This document shows, one piece after another, positions 44,785 to 53,152 of a stretch of DNA of 53,152 nt; within the stretch, counting starts at the first letter, position 1, and the number at the start of each line of letters is the position of its first letter. Below the pieces are notes generated by a model. The model did not search any database and was not told the DNA's origin. It saw only the letters and a program-made list of their open reading frames with translations. Both the position numbers and the translations under genes were made by a program. The stretch spans positions 1 to 53,152 of the forward strand of contig JACSRE010000207.1 in assembly GCA_014879945.1 (NCBI GenBank), written 5' to 3'. This stretch comes from Myxococcus sp. Its GTDB lineage: Bacteria > Myxococcota > Myxococcia > Myxococcales > Myxococcaceae.

Positions 44785-44817
44785 CGGCCGTCGCGCGGCG
44801 GGTATAAGCCGGCGTGC

Positions 44818-45591
44818 GTGCGGCTGAGGCGCTTCGGGTTGCTGGTGATGGTGGTGGCGACGGCGGCGAGCGCCGAGCGCGCGTTCCCCTACACCTGGAC
44901 CTCGGCCACGCGGGCCGCGAAGACGAGCGACGCCGAGCTGTGGCTGAGCGTGCGCTCCGGCAGGCCCGCCCCCTTCGACCTCCTCGAGCTGCGTGGCTGG
45001 GCCAGCGCCGGCGTCGGCAAGCGCGTGGACCTGCACTTCGGCCTCGAGACCGAGGTGGCGCTGCGCCGCTTCGAGCAGAAGGACCTCGACGGGCGGGTCT
45101 CGGCGCTCGCCCGGTACCGGCTGTTCGACGCCGACGACGTCATCGGCGTGGCCCTGTTGGCGCGGGCTGGCTTCGGCGTCGCCAGCGCGGTGCTCGAGGC
45201 GCGCCTGGTGCTCGACCGCCAGGCCGGCGACGTGCTGGTGGCGCTCAACTCGTCGTTCGAGCGCACCGTGTATTGGGACCGGCGTGACGCCATCGACTCG
45301 AGGCTCGAGCACAGCGTTGCGCTCCGCCTCGCGGTGACCCCCGAGGTCTCTGCCGGCGTCGAGGTGCGCGCGCGCCAGGCCTTCGCCAGCGGCGTGTACC
45401 AGGGCACCGCCATCTACGGCGGCCCCGCGCTGACCGTCTCGACGAAGTGGGCGTGGCTCTCGATCGGCTTCGTCGCGCAGGTGGCCTCGGACAAGGCCGA
45501 GGGCGACCGCGGCGACGGCCAGCGCATCATCTTCCGCGACGACGAGCGCTTCGGGGTGCGGCTGGTGGTCGGCGCGCCGACCGCGAGGTAG
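44818..45591 (+). CDS. Putative outer-membrane beta-barrel protein
   Basis: The 257-residue product has a signal peptide (FGLLVMVVATAASA) starting at a GTG. The mature part consists of alternating-residue strands suggestive of an 8-12-strand barrel, for example RVDLHFGLETEVALRRFEQK, ALLARAGFGVASAVLEARLV and WLSIGFVAQVASD, and ends in FGVRLVVGAP. I cannot match a named family. It is followed after seven bases by the sigma-like gene and may belong to that operon. Confidence 0.65.
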   Translation: MRLRRFGLLVMVVATAASAERAFPYTWTSATRAAKTSDAELWLSVRSGRPAPFDLLELRGWASAGVGKRVDLHFGLETEVALRRFEQKDLDGRVSALARYRLFDADDVIGVALLARAGFGVASAVLEARLVLDRQAGDVLVALNSSFERTVYWDRRDAIDSRLEHSVALRLAVTPEVSAGVEVRARQAFASGVYQGTAIYGGPALTVSTKWAWLSIGFVAQVASDKAEGDRGDGQRIIFRDDERFGVRLVVGAPTAR

Positions 45592-45598
45592 CGACGCC

Positions 45599-46438
45599 AT
45601 GGCCAACTGGTCGCTCCACGCGCTGACGCGCGCCCTCGGAGGCGACAGCCGGCTCGCCGAGCAGTTGCTGCGTCGCCTTCCGGCCGACGACTGGGGCTGC
45701 GACGAGGCGGCGCTCATCGCGACGCTCGAGCGCCAGGGCCTGCCCAGGGAGACGTGGCCGCAGGTGGACGTCGAGGGGCTGGTCTTCGCGCGCGCCTGCC
45801 TCGCCCACCACCCCGGGGCGCTGCAGCGGCTCGACCGTGAGTTGCTGCCTCCGGTGGCGTCGGCGCTCCGGAAACGGGCGTCACCCGACGACGTCGACGA
45901 GGCCATGCAGGTGCTGCGCGCGCGGCTGCTGTTGGCCACGCCGCCCGAGCAGCCCAAGCTGGCGAAGTACTCGGGCCGGGGCGCGCTCGGGGCGTTCCTC
46001 CGCATCGCGGCCGCGAACGTGCTGTCGAACCTCCGCCCCGGCGTGGCGACGGTGCAGGCCGACGAAGAGCTCGCCGCGATGCCTGACGCCGCCGACGTCG
46101 AGGCGCGCCTTTCCCGCGGAGACCAGCAGCGGCGGTTTCGCGAGGTCTTTCGTGACGCCGTGCAGAGCCTCTCGTCGCGGGAGCGCGCGCTGCTGCGGCT
46201 GAGCCTGCTCGACGGGCTCTCCATCGACGAGGTGGCGCCCATGTACGGGGCGCACCGGGCCACCGTGGCGCGGTGGCTGTCGGCGGCGAAGGAGCGGCTG
46301 GCCACCGTCACCCGGGCCAGGCTGGCGGTCGTGCTGCAGCTCCCCGACGACGAGGTGGAGCGCCTGCTCACCTCGGTGCAGCACGGCTTCGAGCTCTCGT
46401 TGAGCCGAGCGCTGCGAGAGACCCAGACGCCCCGCTGA
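45599..46438 (+). CDS. Divergent sigma-70-like factor of the kinase cluster
   Basis: The 279-residue protein has an unusual N-terminal region (1-95) rich in Leu/Arg helices, then a sigma region 2-like segment (ASPDDVDEAMQVLRARLLLA, GRGALGAFLRIAAANVLSNL). A clear region 4 follows: LSSRERALLRLSLLDGLSID, with the recognition helix in VAPMYGAHRATVARWLSAAK. Compared with ECF factors the region-2 core is degenerate, and the protein is longer by a third. Similar sigma-like proteins occur in myxobacteria beside Ser/Thr kinase genes, as here (a zinc-finger kinase starts 1.1 kb downstream). It probably directs or modulates transcription under control of that kinase. Confidence 0.75.
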   Translation: MANWSLHALTRALGGDSRLAEQLLRRLPADDWGCDEAALIATLERQGLPRETWPQVDVEGLVFARACLAHHPGALQRLDRELLPPVASALRKRASPDDVDEAMQVLRARLLLATPPEQPKLAKYSGRGALGAFLRIAAANVLSNLRPGVATVQADEELAAMPDAADVEARLSRGDQQRRFREVFRDAVQSLSSRERALLRLSLLDGLSIDEVAPMYGAHRATVARWLSAAKERLATVTRARLAVVLQLPDDEVERLLTSVQHGFELSLSRALRETQTPR

Positions 46439-46545
46439 AGGCCCCCGAAAATTCCCGTGCGACTCGTGACCGGGTGGGCCTGTCAGGGCTGGTGACGGGC
46501 GACGCCGTACCTCCTCCACTCTTTCCTCGCCCGCGTTGGAGCGTC

Positions 46546-47505
46546 ATGCCTCGCACCTCTTCGTCGTCCCTGGTGGCCTTCGCGGCCGCCGCGGTGTCGT
46601 CCTTCCTCGTCGTCGCGTGCGGTCCCTCTTCGAGTTGCTCGGCGGCGACCTGCGCGGGCTGCTGTGATGCGTCGGGCCTGTGCCAGACGGGGGCCTCGGT
46701 CAGCGCGTGTGGCGAGCGCGGCGGGCAGTGCGCGTCGTGCTCGGTCGGCAGCGCCTGCGCCGCGGGCCGGTGCTCGCTCGGAGGCGTCGGCGGCGGCGGC
46801 TCCAGCACGGGCGGTGGCGGCTCCGGCACGGGCGGTGGCGGCTCAGGCACGGGCGGTGGCGGGTCCAGCACGGGCGGCGGCGCCCCGGGAAGCGCGTGCG
46901 ACCGCGCGACGTCGCTCATCCAGTCGCGGTGTGGAGGCGCCGCGTCCACCGTGCTGGGGCAGTGCAACCAACTGCTCGGCACCGCGTGCGCCAGCCAGGC
47001 CTCGACGTGGTTCGACTGCCTGGTCTCGACGCCGGCGCAGGTGACGTGCGCCGCCGGCGACTTCGGCTCGAGCACCGCCTGCGTGGCGTCGTACCAGGCC
47101 TTGACCGCGTGCTTGAACGGCGGCACCGGAGGCGGGCGCGCCGGCGGTGGCAGCGCAGGTGGTGGCAACGGCCAGCTCAACCAGCCGTGCCCCAACACCT
47201 CGCCCACCTGCGCCGGCACCACGCTCTATTGCGCGCTCAACGTCACGGCCGACGGCACCTCGGACGGCGTGTTCGCTTCGACCGGCGCCTGTCGCAAGAC
47301 GTGCTCGTCCGAAGCCGACTGCGGGGCGCTCGAGGACTGCTGCGCGCTGCGCAACGCTTCGGCCTCGGTGTGCGTGCCGTCGTCGAGCGGCATCTGCAAC
47401 CAGCCGGTGAGCGTGTGCAAAGCCAACGGGCAGAGCTGCGTGAACGACAGCAACTGCTGCTCCAGGCGGTGCAGCGCCCTCTTCAGCCAGTGTGAGGCGC
47501 CGTAA
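46546..47505 (+). CDS. Cys-rich lipoprotein with Gly-Ser-Thr repeat linker
   Basis: The 319-residue product starts at the ATG at 46546 with a clear lipoprotein signal (FLVVAC, Cys25). Three Cys-rich parts (30-75, 115-200 and 210-319) are joined by low-complexity linkers. The first linker is four copies of a GGGGSGT-like heptapeptide (DNA about 46793-46890) and the second is GGGRAGGGSAGGG. The cysteines (about 30) should be disulfide-bonded outside the cell. The layout matches other exported myxobacterial lipoproteins such as the one at 35065. It lies between the sigma-like gene and the zinc-finger kinase and may be co-expressed with them. Confidence 0.8.
   Translation: MPRTSSSSLVAFAAAAVSSFLVVACGPSSSCSAATCAGCCDASGLCQTGASVSACGERGGQCASCSVGSACAAGRCSLGGVGGGGSSTGGGGSGTGGGGSGTGGGGSSTGGGAPGSACDRATSLIQSRCGGAASTVLGQCNQLLGTACASQASTWFDCLVSTPAQVTCAAGDFGSSTACVASYQALTACLNGGTGGGRAGGGSAGGGNGQLNQPCPNTSPTCAGTTLYCALNVTADGTSDGVFASTGACRKTCSSEADCGALEDCCALRNASASVCVPSSSGICNQPVSVCKANGQSCVNDSNCCSRRCSALFSQCEAP
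46793..46890 (+). repeat. Tandem 21-bp repeat (Gly-rich heptapeptide)
   Basis: Four to five imperfect copies of ggcggtggcggctccggca plus two bases, encoding GGGGSGT and GGGGSST. It is an in-frame flexible linker within the Cys-rich lipoprotein gene. Confidence 0.75.
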
Positions 47506-47548
47506 GCCGTTTGACCTCGACGGCCCGGTGGTTCACAGAGCGCCGCGC

Positions 47549-50209
47549 ATGGCCTGCCTCGACGACGACACCCTGTTGGCCCTCGGCTCGGGGCACCTGA
47601 GCGGCCCGTCGCTCGAGCTCGCCGAGGCCCACGTCGATGGTTGCCAGCGGTGTCGGCGCGCGCTCGCGTTGGGGCTCCAGTCATCGGCCGGCGAGGCCCA
47701 GCGCGCGCCGGCGCTGTCGGTCGGCAACACCATCGGCCGCTTCGTGGTGCTCGAGCGCGTCGGCGCGGGCGCGATGGGGCAGGTGTTCGCCGCGTGGGAC
47801 CCGCAGCTCGACCGGAAGGTGGCGCTCAAGCTGCTCAAGAGCGCCGCTTCGTCCGATGAGCACCAGGCCAGGCTCTTGCGCGAGGCCCAGACGCTGGCGC
47901 GGCTGTCTCACCCCAACGTGGTGGCGGTGTTCGATGTCGGCCGGTGGGAAGGGCAACGCTTCATCGCGTTGGAGTTCGTCGGGGGCGGCTCGGTGCGCGA
48001 CTGGCTCGAAGCGCAGAGCCGCGGCGCAGCCGACGTGCTCGACGTCTTCGTGCAGGCCGGGCGCGGGCTGGCGGCGGCGCACCAGGCCGGCGTCGTGCAC
48101 CGTGACTTCAAGCCCGACAACGTGCTGGTGCGCGCCGACGGCCGCGCCCAGGTGACGGACTTCGGGCTCGCGTCCGAGGCCCTGGCGCGCCTCGGCGACG
48201 GGCCCGTGCTGGAGCACGGCGTCTCGTTGACGGGCACCGGCGCGCTGCTGGGGACGCCGGCGTACATGGCCCCGGCGCAGCTCGACGGTGAGCCCGCGAC
48301 GCCCGCGTCCGACCAGTTCGCGTTCTGCGTCGCGCTCTTCGAGGCCCTCACCGGGCAGCGCCCCTGGCGCGGCTCCACCGTCGAGGCCCAGCGGCGCGCG
48401 ATGCGTGACGGGCCGCCGCCGTCGTTCCCCTCGTCGAGCGAGGTGCCCGCCCCGGTTCGCAAGGCGGTGCTGCGAGGGCTCTCGGTGCAGGAGGCGTCGC
48501 GCTGGCCCTCGATGGTGGCGCTGCTCGAGGCGCTCGAGTCAGGCGCCCGCCCGCCGCGCTCATCGAGGGTGGTGGTGGCGGGCCTGGCGCTGGCCGTCAT
48601 CGCCGGGCTGGTGTCGTTCTCTGGCAGGGGCCGGTTGCCGCAGGCCTGTGCGCTCGGCCAGGCGCGCCTGTCGGGGGTGTGGAGCGCGCCGCGCCGGGCG
48701 CAGCTGGAGCAGGCCTTCCTGGCGACGAAGCTGGCCTGGGCGGCCACGGCCGCCGCCGACGTCGCGCGCGTCTTCGACGAGCGCATGGCCGCGTGGCAGC
48801 AGCAGCACCTCGAGGCGTGCCTGGCGTCTGATGACGCCCGCGGCGACGCCGAGCTGTGGCGAGCGCGGCTGGGCTGCCTCGAAGAGCGCGTCGCCGAGCT
48901 CGACGCCACCGTCGGCGTGCTCCTGGCCGGTGGTGCGCCGGCGGTGAACAAGGCCGCGCGCATCGTCGACCGGCTCCCGGCCGCGACGGCGTGCCTCTCG
49001 CCTGGCGTGCTCGAGCGGGTGCCCCTCGACGAGCCCTCGCAGCGGGTCGCGCGCGAGGCGCGGCAGCTCGCGGCGCAGGTGGGCGCGCTCTACGAGGCCG
49101 GCGCCTTCGACGAGGCCGAGCGGCGGTCGAACCCCCGAGACGCCGGCGTGCCGCCCATCGTCCAGTCGGTGGTGCACTACGAGCGTGGCCGGGTGCTGCA
49201 CAAGCTCGGCCGCCTCGACGACGCGAAGGCCACGCTGAAGGCGAGCGCGCTGGCCTCGACGGGGCTGCGTGATGACGGACTCGCCGGAGAGGCCTGGGCC
49301 GAGCTGGGCTTCCTCGTCGGCTTCCTCCAGGTGAAACCCGAAGAGGCGCTCGGCTACGTCGAGCTGGCCCGCGCCCACCTGCCCGCCGCGAAGGACTCAC
49401 GCCTCGAGGAGCACGTCGAGGGGGCCATCGGGAACATCGAGACCCGCCGTGGCCGGCTCGACGTCGCCGAGGCCCACTTCCAGCGCGTGCTGCAGTTGGT
49501 GGAGGCGCGCACCGGCCCCGACAGCTTCTTCACCGCGCGCTCGCTCATCAACCTCGGCAACGCGAAGCTGCGGCGAGGCCACCTCGCCGACGCCCTGCCG
49601 CTGCTGGAGCGCGCGCGGGCCAGCTTCGAGCGCACGCTCGGCGCCCACCACCCCGACACCTTCCAGGCCCTCAATTCGTTGGGGGTCGCGCTGGGTGAGG
49701 CCGGGCGGCTCGACGAGTCGCTGGTCGTCTTCGCCCGGGTGCTCGAGGGGTACCAGGCCACGCTGGGGCCGACGCACCCGAACGTGGGCACGGCCCTCTT
49801 CAACGTCGCCGACGCCCACCTCCGCCTCGGACACTTCGGGTTGGCGCTCCCGTTCTTCGAGCGCGCGCTCGAGGTGTGGACGAAGGGGCTGGGCGTGCAG
49901 TCGGTGCAGCGGGTCGGCGCCCTGGTTGGCATCGCGAAGGCCGCGGCGGGGGGGCGCGACGGCGCGCGCGCGCAGGGCGCCCTCGAAGCGGCGCTGGGCC
50001 TGTGCGACGCGGCCGAGTGCGAGCCCGGAGACGAAGGCGAGGCGGCGTGGCTGTTGGCCGTGGCGTTGAGCGAGGCGAAGCGGCCCTGGGGCGCCGTCGA
50101 GCCCCTCGCCAGGCGCGCGCGCAGGGCCCTCGGCTCGCTCGGAGAAGCCAGGGCGCGCGAGGTGGCGCAGGTCGACCGGTTCCTCGCGTCGAAGGGCGCC
50201 GCGCGCTGA
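47549..50209 (+). CDS. Ser/Thr protein kinase with N-terminal anti-sigma-type zinc finger, TM helix and TPRs
   Basis: The 886-residue product starts at the ATG at 47549. Residues 1-45 form a zf-HC2 zinc finger: Cys3, then HVDGCQRC (residues 28-35, the HxxxCxxC signature of zinc anti-sigma factors). Kinase domain: about 61-320, with VGAGAMGQVF (P-loop), VALKLLK (Lys), HRDFKPDNV (catalytic loop near 184) and DFGLAS. The APE motif reads APA (YMAPAQLDG), so its Glu is lost by one base change. A membrane helix lies near 342-360. The remainder (about 500-880) carries TPRs of the GAxHPDTxxxLxxLGxxLxxxG type. The TPRs lie outside the membrane. It may both hold a sigma factor and phosphorylate it. Confidence 0.9.
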   Translation: MACLDDDTLLALGSGHLSGPSLELAEAHVDGCQRCRRALALGLQSSAGEAQRAPALSVGNTIGRFVVLERVGAGAMGQVFAAWDPQLDRKVALKLLKSAASSDEHQARLLREAQTLARLSHPNVVAVFDVGRWEGQRFIALEFVGGGSVRDWLEAQSRGAADVLDVFVQAGRGLAAAHQAGVVHRDFKPDNVLVRADGRAQVTDFGLASEALARLGDGPVLEHGVSLTGTGALLGTPAYMAPAQLDGEPATPASDQFAFCVALFEALTGQRPWRGSTVEAQRRAMRDGPPPSFPSSSEVPAPVRKAVLRGLSVQEASRWPSMVALLEALESGARPPRSSRVVVAGLALAVIAGLVSFSGRGRLPQACALGQARLSGVWSAPRRAQLEQAFLATKLAWAATAAADVARVFDERMAAWQQQHLEACLASDDARGDAELWRARLGCLEERVAELDATVGVLLAGGAPAVNKAARIVDRLPAATACLSPGVLERVPLDEPSQRVAREARQLAAQVGALYEAGAFDEAERRSNPRDAGVPPIVQSVVHYERGRVLHKLGRLDDAKATLKASALASTGLRDDGLAGEAWAELGFLVGFLQVKPEEALGYVELARAHLPAAKDSRLEEHVEGAIGNIETRRGRLDVAEAHFQRVLQLVEARTGPDSFFTARSLINLGNAKLRRGHLADALPLLERARASFERTLGAHHPDTFQALNSLGVALGEAGRLDESLVVFARVLEGYQATLGPTHPNVGTALFNVADAHLRLGHFGLALPFFERALEVWTKGLGVQSVQRVGALVGIAKAAAGGRDGARAQGALEAALGLCDAAECEPGDEGEAAWLLAVALSEAKRPWGAVEPLARRARRALGSLGEARAREVAQVDRFLASKGAAR

Positions 50210-50228
50210 CGGCCCAGCTGAGGGGCCG
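50210..50228. terminator. Hairpin between two convergent kinase genes
   Basis: CGGCCC-(7 bases)-GGGCCG starts directly after the TGA of the first kinase gene, 28 bp before the end of the second. It could serve both genes. There is no T-run. Confidence 0.35.
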
Positions 50229-50255
50229 ACGCCGCGCCACCGCCCGTCGGGCTCG

Positions 50256-51938
<1,683 letters not shown>

Positions 51939-52027
51939 GGCGTGGGCTGTATCTACCGGCCTGTCACGGGGCGAGTGCAGGAAAAGAAGCGCGGGCCGAG
52001 CTTTTGGGCGACGGCGCTTCAGGCATC

Positions 52028-53116
52028 ATGGCGGGCGTGGCCTTGACCCTCGCCCACCTGCGCCGCGACGCCTTCGCCCGCACCTTCTTCGCGCCCACCA
52101 CGCTCGGCCGTGCGCTCGCGCGACTGGGCTTCGTGCAGGCCGACCCCATCCGGGCGCCGGCCCGCGCGCAGGACCTCACCCTCCGTCACCGCGTCGAGGG
52201 CTACCGCGCCGGAGACCTCGAGCGCTGCTACCCCGAGCTGCCCATCGAGGAGGACTTCTTCGTCAACGCCGGGTTCGTCACCCGCGACGTCCACCAGCTG
52301 ATGCACCCGCGGACGCCGCGGGCGGGGTGGACGAAGGCGCGGCAGCGGCAGGCCGACCGCGTGCTCGAGGTGGTGCGCGCGCGCGGCGTGGCGCACCCGC
52401 GTGACGTCGAGGCCGCGCTCGGGCTGGGCACGGTGACGAACTGGTTCGGAGGCAGGAGCAACCTCACCACCCAGCTGCTCGACGGGCTGCACTACCGCGG
52501 CCTGCTGCGCGTCGCCCGGCGAGAGGGCGGCGTGCGGCTGTATGCGGTGCGCGCGCAGACCCCCGCGCCAGGCGACCCCCTCGCTGCGCACGACGCCCTC
52601 ATCGACGTGGTGCTGGAGAAGTACGCGCCGCTCCCGGCCCCGACGCTCGGGCGGCTCTTGAGCCACCTCAGGGGCGGCGTGCCCCAGTGGAGCCACCAGC
52701 GCGCCGCCGCCCTCGCGCGGGCCCGCGCGCGGCTCCCCCGGCACACCGTCGACGGCGTGGCGTGGTACTGGCCCCAGGCCGGCCCGCTGCGCGCCCCCGC
52801 CGTCGAGGACCGGGTGCGGCTGCTGGCGCCCTTCGATCCGCTGGTGTGGGACCGCTGGCGCTTCGAGCGCCTGTTTGGCTGGGCCTACCGCTTCGAGGCG
52901 TACACGCCGGCCCCGAAGCGCAAGCTCGGGTACTACGCGCTGCCGCTGTCGTGGCGCGACCAGGTCGTCGGCTGGGCCAACGTGTCGCTCGAGGCAGGCG
53001 GCGTCGTGGTGCGGCCCGGCTTCGTGTCGGGGCGCGCCCCCCGCGAGCCGGCCTTCCGCCGGGCGTTCGACGAAGAGGTCGAGCGGCTCGCGCGCTTCCT
53101 CGAGGCCCGCGGCTGA
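52028..53116 (+). CDS. YcaQ/AlkX-type DNA glycosylase
   Basis: The 362-residue product starts at the ATG at 52028 (MAGVALTLAHLRRDAF). It matches the HTH_42/YcaQ family: an N-terminal winged helix with LGFVQADPIRAPARAQDLTL, then RGLLRVARREGGVRLYAV. The C-terminal signature is LLAPFDPLVWDRWRFERLF and YTPAPKRKLGYYALPLSWRD. The family removes bulky or crosslinked alkylated bases. The QAD triad fits the Q-x-D active-site form of the YcaQ/AlkX branch, rather than the QxQ form of AlkZ. No resistance or biosynthetic genes adjoin it, so a general repair role is likely. Confidence 0.85.
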   Translation: MAGVALTLAHLRRDAFARTFFAPTTLGRALARLGFVQADPIRAPARAQDLTLRHRVEGYRAGDLERCYPELPIEEDFFVNAGFVTRDVHQLMHPRTPRAGWTKARQRQADRVLEVVRARGVAHPRDVEAALGLGTVTNWFGGRSNLTTQLLDGLHYRGLLRVARREGGVRLYAVRAQTPAPGDPLAAHDALIDVVLEKYAPLPAPTLGRLLSHLRGGVPQWSHQRAAALARARARLPRHTVDGVAWYWPQAGPLRAPAVEDRVRLLAPFDPLVWDRWRFERLFGWAYRFEAYTPAPKRKLGYYALPLSWRDQVVGWANVSLEAGGVVVRPGFVSGRAPREPAFRRAFDEEVERLARFLEARG

Positions 53117-53152
53117 GGGGCTCCGCGGCGCGGGCTGACTACGGCGCGGGCG

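Noticed and set aside
43561-46371. Long minus-strand open frame upstream of the RpoH-like sigma factor
   Set aside because: Only 42703-43560 shows sigma motifs. The rest overlaps three well-supported plus-strand genes and has no signal or domain.

Overview
The window reads as chromosomal DNA of a myxobacterium (Myxococcota). It is very GC-rich, and nearly all real genes have a strong G/C preference at the third codon position. Lineage markers include a glycine-rich secreted protein with a MYXO-CTERM-like tail, several secreted lipoproteins with CxxC-type repeats or Asp-Ala-Gly linkers, Ser/Thr protein kinases fused to TPRs, and many ECF-type or alternative sigma factors. The exact genus cannot be fixed from this sequence. 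I saw no rRNA, tRNA or CRISPR array, and no plasmid or phage core genes.

Layout. (1) 1-5280: the last 22 codons of a gene cut by the window edge, a LamG-like lipoprotein, a 1176-residue lipoprotein made of 26 cysteine-rich repeats, and a small secreted protein with a BON-like end. (2) 5281-8830: a possible coding relic, ComF, a minimal MscS channel, a PilZ protein, a fatty acid hydroxylase/AGMO-like enzyme and a tiny orphan protein resembling flagellar rod proteins. (3) 8916-11758 (minus): a three-gene exported operon with a monohaem protein, a lipoprotein and a Tat-exported DUF1501 protein. (4) 11866-16215 (plus): a glycine-rich surface protein, then an envelope protein, ECF sigma factor and FecR/TPR protein whose genes overlap. 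(5) 16469-17663: an IS66-type remnant between direct repeats, next to a gene that appears frameshifted. (6) 17760-22930 (minus): a TonB-dependent receptor operon in which the receptor carries its own TonB-C-like domain, with two lipoproteins and a small His-containing exported protein behind a near-consensus promoter. (7) 23094-29503 (plus): a TetR-family regulator with a palindromic operator, followed by a complete RND efflux system (adaptor, pump, TolC-type channel). (8) 29543-37626: a DUF6882-like protein, a ComEA-like HhH protein, a large protein of carboxypeptidase-regulatory-like modules, a small lipoprotein and a vWA lipoprotein with a long Gly-Ser-Ala repeat. (9) 37740-42717: YebC, dihydroorotase PyrC, an isolated ATP synthase delta subunit, an Hsp70 homologue and a START-like protein. 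(10) 42703-51938: a regulatory block with an RpoH-like sigma factor, a TPR protein, an outer-membrane-like protein, a divergent sigma-like factor, a Cys-rich lipoprotein, a zinc-finger/kinase/TPR fusion and a second membrane kinase. (11) 52028-53116: a YcaQ/AlkX-type DNA glycosylase.

The strongest candidates for something undescribed are two. The first is the block at 45599-50209: a divergent sigma-like factor, a lipoprotein, and a transmembrane Ser/Thr kinase that begins with an anti-sigma-type zinc finger (HxxxCxxC) and has an altered APE motif. The second is the receptor operon at 17760-22930, in which a TonB C-terminal-like domain is fused to the front of the receptor itself. Both functions are inferred from domain layout only.
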